This document shows, piece by piece, positions 36,175 through 52,100 of a stretch of 64,000 bases of DNA. How positions within the stretch are numbered: the stretch's first letter is position 1; each line of letters begins with the position of its first letter. Under the pieces are notes generated by a model. It ran no database searches. It was not told where the DNA came from and saw nothing but the letters and a program-made list of their open reading frames with translations. The translations under genes and the position numbers were made by a program. The stretch is from the NCBI GenBank assembly GCA_015501585.1, contig JADNRY010000109.1, positions 62,001 through 126,000 of the forward strand, written 5' to 3'. The DNA is from Rhodocollybia butyracea. Its lineage: Eukaryota; Basidiomycota; Agaricomycetes; Agaricales; Omphalotaceae.

Positions 36175-37755
36175 ATGTCACCTTCAGCAGCGCCGCCGTC
36201 GCCACAAGAAGTTCATCGGAAACTGTCCATCTCTTCCGCTACTGCAGCAAAAAGCAGCAAAGTGAGCTGGAAAAATTCTAAGCCCGGAAATAATGTCATT
36301 ATGAACAATCTGAACTTTAGCCTCCGCCGCCTGTTACTGTTCCCCCTGTCTCTGGCACAGAGTCCGACTCTGACTCTATCTTGACGCCAGATTGGACCAG
36401 CTCGCCTTCAGGCATGGTCTCTGCTGCTGGTTCCATCTTGCCTGCTGGCCCTCATCAGCAGCAGCCGCTATCTTCAATCGCTGAACGAAGATCAGCTAGC
36501 GGCGAAGATTCTGAAGATGACGACGATGAGGGAGAAGGAGGCTGGAAAACTGCCCAGGCTAATCCACATGGCTCGATGGATGATAGTGTTATTAAAAGTG
36601 GATACCTATGGAAGAAGGGCGAGCGACGAAAGGTTTGAAACTAAATCTTTGATGCTTTTATCTCCTTCCATCTAACCTTTTTCTTTCGTAGACTTGGAAG
36701 AAGCGCTGGTTTGTATTGCGGCAAGCCCATATCGCCTACTACAAAACAGCCGCAGAATATCAACTTTTACGATTACTCGAGCTGAGCGATGTGCATTCTT
36801 GCACGCAGATTCCACTAAAGAAACACGAAAACGCCTTTGGGCTTATATCGCCTGTACGAACGTTCTATCTCCAAGCCAAAAGTCCCACAGAGGTCCAGGA
36901 ATGGGTGTCCGCTATTGAAGAGGCCAGGCAGGCATTGCATGCTCCTTCGACGCAAGCGGCGCCTTCAGCACCGATACCAATACCCAGGGTGTCTAACCAT
37001 CCTATTCCTCCCCCCATAACACCCTCGCCGCCGTCTTTTCTATCCCATAATGCCACTTCCTCCGACTCGGAAGACGCTTCGCCATCAACGCATCCCGGCC
37101 ATCGCACAAATTCAACCTCCTCACAGAGCCGACCAGCCGTCAGCACATCACCTTCTAAATCACATACGTCAGCTCCACCCAAAGACCCCAGTAAAATAGT
37201 GTTGTCCGGTTACTTGATGAAATGCGGGTCTAAGAGACGGAATTGGAGGAAGCGCTGGTTCGTCATGTCTGGCGAAAAGCTAGTATATTCGGCTAGCCAT
37301 ATGGTACGTATATATTATCCTATTATCGTCTCTGTATTGATATCTGCCTCGGTGCTCAGGACACGAAACCTCACCGCCAGTTTCCATTCTCCGATATACT
37401 AGATGCACTCGAGTACGACGTCACGTCCCACCGCCCTCGATACCCATCCTCCGTTTCATCACCTCCCAATCCTGAAGGCGGTGAAGATCCGTCGACTGCC
37501 CATACATTCAAAATCATCACAACGAAACGAACGTTATTGTTGTGTGCGCCGACGGAGGAGGACGAGATTAGATGGCTTGGAGCCGTCCGTGCGCTGATTG
37601 CTCGTCGATCTCACCCCGGAGATACGCCCAAGGCGACGTCGGGAGGCGCATCAACTAGCCAGGAAACAAGTCCGCCGAGTTCTGGAATCAAATCTAAAGT
37701 TCGGAGATTGAGTACGAGTGGATCTGCGATCCAGGAGGAGACTGTGCAATCATGA
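36175..37755 (+). CDS. Tandem pleckstrin-homology domain protein
   Basis: Four exons (introns 36262-36320, 36633-36691, 37304-37359) encode 468 residues. After a Pro/Ser-rich and acidic N-terminus (EDSEDDDDEGEGGW) comes PH domain 1: SGYLWKKGERRK joined to TWKKRWFVLR, ending in LQAKSPTEVQEWVSAI. A Ser/Pro linker of about 100 residues follows, then PH domain 2: LSGYLMKCGSKRRNWRKRWF, RTLLLCAPTEEDEIRWLGAV. The basic KxxKRWFV and KRRNWRKRWF loops are typical phosphoinositide-binding strands, and the closing Trp of each domain is present. Two-PH architecture resembles yeast Opy1 and animal TAPP adaptors. No other domain is seen, so it probably acts as a membrane-recruited adaptor. The second 5' splice site (GTTTGA) is weak but needed to join the first PH domain. 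Confidence 0.85.
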
Positions 37756-38601
37756 ATAACAGGTTTATTTTTGTTGTATCCTTATTCCATTTCCTATCTG
37801 TTCGCTCTTTCTCTGTACGTATCCTTCTTGCATGCGCTACCCGCTCCCGAGAAAGAGCACACATTATACCTACGACCTATCTATCAGTCCTGGAAATCTC
37901 ATTGTACAACAGCATACCCAAGTACCTATGTGTCGCGTTTGTTACCTTGGCTTTGAATTGATCTACAGTAATGGAACAAGGAACCCATTTATCGTTGCTA
38001 GGCCTTGGAGCAATGGAGGTCTCATCGCGTTTCCTCTCCATGTGCTCATCACTTCACTGGTAGGGTAAAAGTCACTAGAGTCTGTCATTTACCCAGTTTT
38101 GTAGTGGCACGATTTTTCAGGGAATGATGCGTTGGGATTAAACCTTAGCTTGATCACACACAGAGAACCGACGAGAACGGTGGCCAGGCTTGCATATCTT
38201 TAAAGCTGTTTAGAGAAGAATTTCGAGAGAGAAACAAAAGTACTGCCATCGAAGCACCGCAGACTCATGGCAAAAACGAAAATTCTGGTGGCGCTGATTA
38301 GAGTCTCAGACAGGAGGCTCTGAGGCTCGTTTATCATTTCTTCTTTGCTGTGGGAAAATAATCGGGATGATTTAGTGCAGCGTCAGGACCCCGGCATAGC
38401 CCGGTATCCTTTTGTGGAACCACGTGGCTTTGTTTGTTACTCTTTCTAAGCGCTCTTCTTTTATAGCGCTCAACTCTGCCTCACAAAGACCCATTGCCGC
38501 TCGCCTTTGTTTCGCCTCTGTTTATTCTCGCCCGTCGTTCTCCCTTACTCTTATAAATATCCCGTTCCCCATATTCTTCTGTCTTTTAATTCCATTCAAC
38601 C
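37756..38601. other. Intergenic, 3' UTR and promoter region
   Basis: No ORF with domain content. Pyrimidine-rich sequence from 38440 to the ATG at 38602 fits a basidiomycete promoter and 5' leader. Confidence 0.4.
38552..38558 (+). promoter_or_regulatory. TATA box upstream of the first Zn2Cys6 regulator
   Basis: TATAAAT lies 50 nt before the ATG at 38602, inside a pyrimidine-rich leader. Confidence 0.45.
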
Positions 38602-40941
38602 ATGTCTCCACCTCCTCCTGATTCAAAGCCGACGATGAAGAAGACCGGAGCGCCCAAGGCTAAAGGCGCTGTGCGCGCTAAGTCGGGTTGTTACACGTGC
38701 AGAATTCGACGAAAGGTACTTTATACTACTTTTGCTCTTCATCTAGAACATCTGCTGACCTTTTTCCTCTTTTTTCTGCCCATTTTTACCTGGGATGTCG
38801 ATGTAGAAATGTGATGAACGCCCAGATGCTGAAGGCCGCTGCGAAACCTGTCTTCGTCTCCGGCTCCAGTGCCTTGGTTTTGGTGCCAAACGGCCAGATT
38901 GGCTCAGAGTACGTCGCTTTTTATCTGGCGATAAGCCCTAGTGTCTCACTTTTTGCCGTTGATAGGAAAACAACAATGTCGTTGAGCTTCGCGACAAAAT
39001 CAAATCTTTCCTCGCCTCGCAAGGCATGATCAAAGGACATTCTGGATCTGGCCCTCGTGCTCCCGAGCAAGAGCCACCTACTCTACATCTATCTGCACAG
39101 AACTACGGCGAGCCATCTGACAGCCCGCAGTCCCAACTTCTCGTTCTCAGCGATGAAGCTGTCCGCCATGGCCCCGTCTCTAATGTTCGCGAACAACAAT
39201 GGCCCTATCCTCCTCACGTAGCTCCAGGTTACGAACCACACCCTGCTGGTCCTCCTCCTCAGAGTATGTTTTTTTTGGGCAAAAAAAATTTTTTTTTTAC
39301 TAAGCTAACTGATGTTCATCCGCAGTTCTGCACCAGGTTGGCCAGCCTTCGAGGAACCCTCCGCCTTTCGGAGCTCCTGGAGCCGATGGCTTCCCGCCCG
39401 ACCCTCAGTACCTGCATACGATTCCGAATAATTCCAATAGCTTAGTATCTCCCCCACAATGTAAGACTCCTTTGTACCCCAATTAAATACTGTAATGTCA
39501 TGTAAAGTACTCAACTCCCTTCCTTCTGGTAGGGTCTTATCATCATCCTGCAAATATTATGCACCATCGTATTCCCCACCTTCATACGACGATTGCCACT
39601 GCCCTGGCGACCATTGCGGCACAAGCCTCGCCACCGCCGCCCCAGCTGCCCCCAACTGTCGCCAGTCGGTTTGGATCGTCATACACCGCTGTCATCCCTG
39701 AGGACTCGGGTGAACAAATGTTTTTTGGCTCAGTCGACGGTGCCACTCATCCCATGACGAGATATATTCTCCCCGACGGAACACTGGACGAGCTCGTGAA
39801 CCACTATGTGAATACCGTTGCGTCCATGCAATACCAGCTTGCAGACAAACTTACCCTCCCTAAAATACTCTTCGAGGCTATTGAAACAGACGGCTTTGCC
39901 CGCCACGCCGCGCGCCTCTTGGCCTCGGTCCACGTCCAGCGATCTCAGGCTCCCATGCGACGTGCGTTGGGTGCTGTTCCCATCCACGAGCACTACGAGG
40001 AGCTTCTCCGAATGTTCAGTTTCGCAAAAGACCAGTTCGACGACGACGATGCGCTTGCTGCTATTCATATCATCAGCAGCTTCCTCTTCGATGGTGGCCA
40101 CGGTGACTGGGAACGGTGGCTCCAGGTTGCATCTTGGTACTCCAACTCCGTCCTCGCGGATCGATCTCGATTCCACGACTACCGCGACGCACTTATGAGC
40201 TGCACTGACAAGGAACGATTTATCATCAAAACCACATTCTGGTTCGATGTTCTTTCATCAGTAACGACGATGACCCAACCCAACTTTGTGGACGTCATTG
40301 ATGACCTCTACAACCCGTCCAATTCTGGCATCTCCGACGCTTCGGAAGAAGACTCTGACTCCCTCTCGATGTTGTCGATTATGGGCTGCGAAAACCGCAT
40401 TGTCTGGGCTTTATCGCAGATCTCCAGCCTCTATGTCTGGAAATTGAACCGCGAGAAGGAGGGGCGGCTGAGTATCCTCGAGCTTAGCAGAAAGGCAAAC
40501 GATATCGAGGCGTACCTCGCACCGCCCAACCCACCTCTCCGCCCTAGGACTGAGGATGATATTCCTCGATCACTCGCTTCAGAAGTTTTCCGTACTTCTG
40601 CAATCGTGTACCTCCGGACTATCGTTTCAGGCAACCATCCACTGGTGCCAGAGATCAGCGAGGCTGTCAACGAGGCAGTCGCGTCTCTGGAGAAAGTGGG
40701 CAACGCGCAGCCAAAGGTGAAGCACGTTGTCGTGCGTAGCACCGTGTTTGCGTATTTTGTCTGCGCCTGTCTTACTACCAAACCATCCAAACGGTCTTTC
40801 CTGCTCAAACAACTGGAGGACGAAGGCGAGGTTGGAAATTGCCATGGCGTTCTGAAGCTGCTACAGGGACTCAATATTGCGAAACCCAGAGAGGTTCCAT
40901 GGAGGTCGATCCTTCACGACTCGAAGATGCTGCTGGTGTAG
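38602..40941 (+). CDS. Zn2Cys6 fungal transcription factor with fungal-specific regulatory domain
   Basis: Five exons (introns 38716-38806, 38909-38965, 39264-39325, 39461-39532) encode 685 residues. The DNA-binding cluster is split by intron 1: SGCYTCRIRRK | KCDERPDAEGRCETC followed by LRLRLQC, giving Cys spacing 2-6-9-2-6. It is followed by a linker helix ENNNVVELRDKIKSFLASQG. A Pro-rich spacer leads to a C-terminal helical regulatory region of about 400 residues (VNHYVNTVASMQYQLAD ... LASEVFRTSAIVYLRTIVS) typical of the Fungal_trans_2 type. It is a nuclear regulator with unknown targets. It is related to the gene at 42156-44605: same zinc-cluster context (GCYTC.RRKKCDE, CLGFG.KRPDWLR), same order, same strand, 1.2 kb apart. 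Confidence 0.88.
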
Positions 40942-42155
40942 AGACTCATTGGTTCGTTGCTACGAAGGACTGATTTTTTTCTGTACTATCTTGTGTTAGT
41001 AAAGCCATTTTTTCCCCCTCACATATGCTATCGCTTGCACTCCTCTGCACAAAGTGTTTGTTTTTTTTTGTCTCATAGCTTTGCGCATGTAATGTATGTA
41101 ATCTTGTTTCATTCAGATCTAACTGCAATTTTAAGAGTCGAATCTAGTGTTGTACTCTGGCATAGGTTCTTGTTCTCACTGCCCGTAAGTAGGTCTCACG
41201 TTCACGCACTATTATGCCGTTTGGCAGCTTTTGGCTCAGTATGACCTCTTTTAAGTCCATTTTCCTCACAGCCTTAGCCTTACTAAAGTTCACTTGAAGC
41301 ATGGTGAGTTGGACCAAGTCACCTCCCTACCGACCATCAGGATTGTCCGAAAATAACCGAGATTTAGAGGTTCACGCGCGCCTAATAATCAACAAGGCAC
41401 ACAAAGTTGAACAGTTGATCATGCCCTAGTAGCTCCGACTTAGTATAGCTAGCCCTGAAAACCAAAATATAGAAAGTCGAGCAATTGGTAGAGTCGTAAA
41501 CTTGTACTGTACGATGCGAAGAGTGGCCCCGTTAAGTGTCTGTCAGATGCCACCCTAATGCGCGTACAATCCCTCCGTATGATGAACGAGGAGCACGGAA
41601 TCCAACAGTGCTCGCAAGTCGTCATTACACGACTGTGGCAACGTTCCAGTGGTCCTTGGGTTCTGACGTCGGATTTTGTTTACAGCGACTTGAGGGTGGG
41701 CAACGAACTATCACAGATTTGTAGATCAAAACGGTTTTGTTTCGCTACCGGCCATTTTGAGCCTGAATTTGTAAAGGTGAGGTCCTGTGAGGGCCGATAC
41801 CCAAGGGAAGGGCCCGGAGGTTGACGGTGGGGTAAACCTGCTGAGTAGATCGCTTGAGATTTTGCACATGCTCATCACTAACCGATCATTCTTATGTTTG
41901 CCGAAACAAGAACTATACTGCATTGCCTCACGATTACACATTCCAGGTCCTCTAACAGATAGATAGTATATCAGGCCATGGTTACAATTAAACCATCAAA
42001 CAGAACAATTTAATTGACCTAACACGTTCTAATTGTTTATGGGACCCTTTCCTACTAAGCCACCACTCATTTGAGTGCCGTTTTTCTTAAAGTGGCATCC
42101 TGACTCTGTTTTATCTTTTACCACTTCAGCCATCTTCTTCAAACTACGAATTATC
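40942..42155. other. Intergenic between the two zinc-cluster genes
   Basis: The 3' UTR of the first gene and the promoter of the second. An 88-codon open frame at 41558-41824 matches nothing I know and is not called. Confidence 0.35.
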
Positions 42156-44605
42156 ATGGCTTCTCGTCGAACGGCCAAATCTATCAGTGCGAGTCCATCA
42201 TCCTCATCCGGCGACTCGCCTCTCTCTCGCTCCACCTCCTTGCTGGTTCCCGAATCTGTATCGTCTTCAAAAACAAGCAGTACACGAACATCTCCTAATC
42301 GCAATGCCGTCGATTTACCTCGTTCGCAAGTAGCTAGTAAGGGTGGATGCTGGTATGTTTTCATCCAGATTGTATTCAGCGATGTATCTAAAATGCGATA
42401 TAATCACAGGACATGCAGACTTCGTCGCAAGGTAAGTTTCTTGGATATTGTCTTGAGGATAGCAATTTACGATCTTCGTTAGAAATGCGACGAACAAAGA
42501 GAAGGAGATTCATGCCGAACGTGTATACGCCTAACAATCGACTGCCTTGGATGGGGGCCAAAACGTCCAGAGTGGATGCGGGTAAGATTCCCTTGTTGCA
42601 GATTATTGGTGGACGCGCTGACGATTGTGGGTACAGGATAAGCAAGCCGTAGAGGCGTACAAGGCGGATATCAAGGCTCAGCTGACGCGTGCAGGGTTGA
42701 TTCGGGGGCAGCCTCGTTCATCTATGTTGCAAGCCCAGGCCCAAGCCGCCACAGGACCGACAAGACCGCGTCCAGTCAATCCTCATCCATACTCCGCACC
42801 ATCTACCACCACCAATAGCCCTTCAAGTTCTCCATCTCTTGGCCTAGGACTTGATTTTGGTTTTGGCATCAATCCGTACGTAGACCCGCACCATCTACGG
42901 CACGAAAACCTTCTACCCGGTGCCGGTAAGTCCCTCCCCCGACTAGTACGCATAATGACAAAGGATGACTCACACGTACGCATCTAGGAGGGTCCAATTC
43001 ACATTTTCATCAGCTACCCGCAGCTTCGTTCAGTGACCCTCACCTCAATGATCTCGATCTCAATACCTCCTACTTTCAATCCCCTCAGCTGCCCAACCTT
43101 CCAAACCTCAGCCTGGAACCTAATGATTATGAGATATCGTCTATGGCTAACGCACAGCATCAGTATGCTGGGGGATTCGAGTTTAACATACACCCACCAG
43201 AATTAAACTTCCCCGTCGTGTCCACCCAAAATTCTATTCAAGAAAACCATGTAATGTATTATTTCGAAAACATCCGGTGTGCCCATTTCCTCTTCGCAGG
43301 AAACACTACAACAGATGTTACCTATTCCGTAAGCTTGGTCATTCCATTGGATATTCGTTTTCTAATGTGTGAGATAGTTAATTGTCCAGGAGCCACGGGG
43401 AGCAGTAACGAACGCCGTTTGTGCCGTAGCTAACTTGCACTACACACGAAAAAGAGTCGCAGAAGGGTTTGAGAGACCGGATTCGAACCCAGAGAACTCG
43501 ACCGCTAGATACTTTTACAACGAGTCTCTCTTCCAGCTTGCCAATACCAAACAGCTACGAGGCCACTATAACGAGAGTGACGTGATTGCAGCACTCCATC
43601 TGGTTTATTTCTCCCAGCTGTCCGGTGGATCTGTGGACTGGATGCCCGTTCTCAACATAGCACTGGAATGGATGGCAAATATCGGGTTACCAGAAGAAAA
43701 CCCGATATCAGTTTTGAGCACCATGTCCCTGGCAGGCCAGATAGCTGTAAAAGGCACAATGGTAAGTAGTCTCACGAACGCAATGCAGTGCTGGGCTGAC
43801 CATTTTTCAGTGGATGGACATTTTTGCTAGCCTGACATTAAGACGTCCCCCAAGATATTACAACCTATATCAACGTCTTCTGACCCGCTCAACATGGTCC
43901 ACAGAGAGCAGCATAACTCGCTCTGCGGGCATCCAGATGGAGGCTTTGACGGGCTGTCCTGACAATGCAATGCTGGCTATTGCAGAAATATCCGTTCTAG
44001 CGCACTGGAAAAACAATGGAGCGACACAAAGGCTCCTTGAACTATCGGGAGCTCGTTCGTCGCGGTGACGAAATCGAGCAACGTTTGCGACAGAGCCCAG
44101 GTGCCCTGATCCTTGAAGATCTCCCACTACATCCAGATCTCTTACAACCTTCGGATGACTTACCAAGTGAGGAAGTTCGTAAATTAGTGGCGAACGTCTT
44201 CCGGGAAGCTGCCTCGTTGTATCTCTACACAGTTGTTCATGATTCAAATCCGGGTAAGACGGTCGAATTTCTGGTCTTGCATCACTCACTGACAGATGGC
44301 TTGTAGGAGTATCCGACATTAGCGCGGCTGTTGACACCATAGTCCAGTTGATACATCAGCTGCCGCCTTCGAATACCGACCGTGTGATAGTATTCCCAAT
44401 ATGCATAGCAGCGTGTATGACGGATGATTCTATCCATCGGGACTTTTTGAAAGGAAGACTCCAGACACAAGATGAGAGCATCGGTAACTTGATGAGGGCA
44501 AGGCTATTGGTGGAAGCAGTCTGGCAAAAGCGAGACGTGCAGGGAGGAACTGTTGACTGGCGAGAAACTATGCAGGATCGAGCCTTGAATTTACTTTTGT
44601 TATAA
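42156..44605 (+). CDS. Zn2Cys6 fungal transcription factor, paralogue of the upstream gene; one apparent frameshift
   Basis: Zinc cluster assembled from three exons: GGCW | TCRLRRK | KCDEQREGDSCRTC then IRLTIDC, CLGWGPKRPEWMR (introns 42353-42409, 42432-42482, 42582-42636). Further introns are 42926-42987, 43329-43389, 43762-43810 and 44254-44306. I keep 43251-43299 as coding, although it ends in TTCGCAG, because it reads YYFENIRCAHFLFAG, matching NHYVNTVASMQYQLAD in the sister gene. The regulatory domain includes WMDIFASLTLRRPPRYYNLY and GCPDNAMLAIAEISVLAHWK. After AHWK the frame must lose one base of an A5 run (44009-44013) to continue into RHKGSLNYRELVRRGDEIEQ; otherwise it stops at 44068. 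Targets are unknown. Confidence 0.82.
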
Positions 44606-45582
44606 TTCTGTTCCAAGAGTGGTATTAACGAGTGTTAGTAACGTTCATAGTATACCCTTGCTTAATTAGATTCCCGCTCACCTTGGTATTATGTACACCT
44701 GGTACTTATTATCTGTATTGAAAATGACGAATTATCTCCCTCTCTGTACCCTGACGACCAAGCACCTTTATGACTATGAGTAAACCTGAGCTAGCGATGC
44801 AGACAAGTAGTGGTCAGCATGCAAATGTCTCGAGGAAATCATCTTGCGCTCACAGAAAGCTAGAAAGTACTGAGTCGTTTGCTTGAAGCACCAGTAATGG
44901 GTACTGGGTATTTACCGTTGACACCGGGAATTGGCTTTTTGAAGCAGTTTTGCTCGAGAAAAAGGGATATGGGGACAGGGAAGGAGGGGGGAAAAGAACA
45001 ACTGGGAGTATTTCACGCGCGCAGGCCTTTTAAGTCCATGAAAGAATGAGGTATGGGCGCAAGAGCCAACAAAGTTTGGGCGCAGATTCTGTAGCAATTC
45101 CCGATAGCTTCGGTAAATTGTTCACATCTCAAATTGCTTCGGCGTCAGCGCCTAGGAAGACGCCCATGCTATTTCGAGCTTCTGCTTAATCGATAATGGA
45201 TTGCTTGCGCGCTGAGGCTGAGTGTTTTCCATGCACCACCTGAGCGCCGAGCGCTGAAAGCTCCAGGGCGCTATGACTCTTATTTGTAACTTATCTTTAT
45301 CCAGCGTCCTCATATCGGCCTTTTACCCCAATCCAAAAACCAGAGCCTCAAGAAACCCGGCGTGCCGAACCAGTTGGAATCAGACTGTAAGGCAGCTATT
45401 CCTGGCAAACTTCAATTCCCTGTCATCACGGATATTCATTCTTATAGCAATCTCATAGTACTCTCACAAATTACTCTGCTAGTAAGAGCGAATCAACTGC
45501 TTGTATTTGGAATCCAAGTAAAAACATGCGAGTATCATTAAATGCCTATCGCTAAATGCCTATAATCATGACGGTCATTCCT
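44606..45582. other. Intergenic between convergent genes
   Basis: Holds the 3' UTRs of the zinc-cluster gene (plus) and the VTC gene (minus). Nothing else is recognised. Confidence 0.4.
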
Positions 45583-49006
<3,424 letters not shown>

Positions 49007-49199
49007 CGTTACTGGTAGAAAGTTAAACTCAAAACGAGATACTTTCGAATCTCCGGCCGCCGACGAGCGCGTGATTTTTTCGAAAAGAAGATAAGATTAG
49101 ATTATATTGATCAAATGTCAATGATAACAATGCATAATGATACATAAGATATGTACAAAAACTCGACGGTACACAGCAGCAGGCAGGTTGATTAAAGCA

Positions 49200-52100
49200 T
49201 TACTAGGAGAGAGCATCAGTACCTCATTAGAACAGACAAGAAGCGATAAACTCACTGAAAAGTACATTAGCGATTTTTGAGTATTATTAAGCGGCTTGAA
49301 GTTTCGACGGAAGGCTTCCAATGTCGTCTGGGCCTGGTTCGAGTCCACGTTCGTGGCACTGTCAGAGAAGTCCAGGTTGCCTTGCGGGTCGTAGTGGTTC
49401 TTCGCGCGCGAGCAAACAATATCCGCGTCTAACAACCTATATCAAGAGAATGTTCGATGTAGAGAACCAACAGGAACTCACAGTATACAGGAGCTGGGAT
49501 GGAGACGCTGCGTGTTGAGCGAGCGTATACATGGCACAATGCAAACGAGAGTGATTGAAGGGCATCTGGCGAGAACGAACTCTCATCATGGAGGATCTAC
49601 AAGATTGTCGTCAGGCACAATCGGTACAGTATGTCTCGAAATCTTACAGAGTAGTGGGCAGGACGACTGGTTCCTAGCAAGCCACCGTGGGACTGGAGGT
49701 AGAAATCGAACTCCGTCGGGTGGCCAATTTCTCTATCGACGACAGTTCCGGCGGGGCAGTTGCCAGATTTATCGCCTTGGTCCCTGCGAGTAGGGAAGAA
49801 CCTAAGGAAGAGGTTATCAGAATTATTGGAACAAGAAATAAGAGACGAAAAAGAATTTAACATACCGGACGTGGTGCCTCTTGCCGACTACGATGAAAGT
49901 AATCTTCGCATCGATGCTCAAGGACGCACAGGCCTCTATCGGGTTAGAGAACCATCAGAATAACGTAGGGTTGAACGGTATCAACGAATGCATACTTTTA
50001 AGAGCGACGAGCTCCTGATCAAGAACTTGCTTGAATTGCCCTTCCGAAACACCGTCTGCAACAAAATCATAAGCATTTTGTATCGAAAAAAACCCAGAAC
50101 AAACCTCTGTAGAAAATAATCCTCTTTGGAGAGGCGGCGAGACTCCCCTTTCCTTCAACCTCTCGACGGTACGTGACGTACTTCATCAGCATGTTCTGCC
50201 AAAGACCTGTAAATACTAACGTGTGTCAGGAATGGGATTCCATTTTCTTAAAGAATCAACTTTATTTATGATCATGTACTTTAAGTACTTTAAGAAGTAC
50301 TTACTACTTATACAACTACTTAAGAACTATAAAATTACTTAACAACAATCTTAAGAGATTTTTAAGGTTGCTTTTTCTTAAGAGTACTCTCAAAACTCAC
50401 CAGTGGACACGAGAATGCCAAGGTTTGAGGTAAGATCTTAAAGGAGTGTTTAAGAACAATTTCTTAAGATCAGAAGAATACCATGAGCTCACATCGAAGA
50501 CATCAATCTTAAGGAATTTTTAAGGAGGGTATTTCTTAAGAGCACTCTAAAAACTTGCCTCTTTTGCTATCAGAGTCACCTGGCGCCACTACAGCACACA
50601 AGTCAATCTTGAACCGAGAAGGCGCGTCAACGACCTGTGAGTTGAAAGTCTGTTACTCAAGTACTATACAGACAGAGCCACCACACTAAATGGTAGGCCC
50701 AGGAGTGACAGACAGTGGCTGGACAGTGGATTGGTTGAGCCGATGTGGCGCAACGAGGTCGGAAGATGAAAGAAAGAAAGAAAGAGGCGAAGTGGTGTTA
50801 GCGCCCATTTGCATCAACCATGTGATGGGTCAAAGCACCGGCTGTTGGCTCGGAAAATACAATAAGAGGCTAAGAGTCGGCATGGGCTTTGTCCAATCTC
50901 CTTTTGTCTTTTCAAACAATAGACAGAAGTACTCTTAAATGCTTGACCACCTGCAGGCCACATCTTCTTGCCTTCTCTTTTGGCCCCCTTCCTGCCTATG
51001 TATTGTAGTTGATGCAAAGTAATTTCAAAGTGTTGTTATTAGGAACGGCTGGGGCCCGCGTTATGGTAGCGCTTGGAAATGACAATAAGTATCGGGCCAG
51101 TCACACCTTCTGTCTATTGTTTGAGCACTCCTTTGTCTTTTCAAACAATAGACAAAAGCACTACTTATTAATGCTCAACCACTCGTTGAATTGCTGCCGT
51201 TTTACCCCATCCCCCTCCCCCCCTGCTTGTGAAGGTAATTCTTAGATTCCAGACGCCAGGCTCGCATGTGGTTGGCAGCCAATGCCATGATATGTTGGGG
51301 GACAGGAAGAGGCAGTGAGCTTCTTTTTGCTTGAAAAGTGCGCTTCTTATTGTTCTTAAGAAGCAAGTAAGATTTTTTCCTTAATGAATATTTGCACACA
51401 AGAGAACGATTTGCTAACAGCATTGTTCTTAAGGAAAATTTCTTAAGAATTAAAGAAATAAGTAAAGAATGTTAAGAAATAAAGTATCTTAAGAAACATT
51501 TGGTACTATATTGTAAGTGCGAGGAAATACCACGGGAGACATTAAACACTTAAAGAATACTTATAGGTTTTCTTAAAGTATATGATCATAAATAATGTTT
51601 ATTCTTTAAGAACAATTGAATCCCACTGTACCGTGTGTTTGAACAATCAACAACATACCTTGGCCATCGTTTCAAGATCTTCGATGATCTCTTGTCGGGA
51701 CGTTTGGACAGCGCAATCGGCAACGTATTTGGCGTTATCGGAATCAACGCTAGCAACAAGAGCGGTGAAGGAAGGACGGCCGTCGGATCCAGGAGCAGGA
51801 TGGATGACATCAGCACCTACAAAATGCAAGTTAGCTTCAATCATAACGACCAAAAATGTACGTACCCATAACTATGGTCGGGTTCTGAGGATCGCTCAAT
51901 GTCCTGACTGAGTTGGCGTCAGGAACAGTGTTAATTCCTCCTAATTTTACATTGATCCTGGAAGACTCGTCAAAGAGAAACCAAACCAAAGGACACAAAA
52001 CACAAACTTCAGGCAAACATTTGCAAAGTACTGAGGTTTTGCGTGAACGCACTTCGACGATTTGAGACACTGAGTAGCTACACCCATGACGATATCACCA

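Noticed and set aside
39559..39600. ATG at 39559 as the start of a separate protein
   Set aside because: It is internal to exon 5 of the first zinc-cluster regulator; the upstream exons add the Zn2Cys6 domain.
43251..43299. GTAATG...TTCGCAG as an intron
   Set aside because: The interval reads YYFENIRCAHFLFAG in frame and aligns with the sister regulator, and splicing it would put the following exon out of frame.
43480..43500. GGATTCGAACCC, the complement-like core of a tRNA T-loop
   Set aside because: It lies inside the regulatory domain of the second zinc-cluster gene (ERPDSNPE) and no acceptor or anticodon stems can be paired around it.
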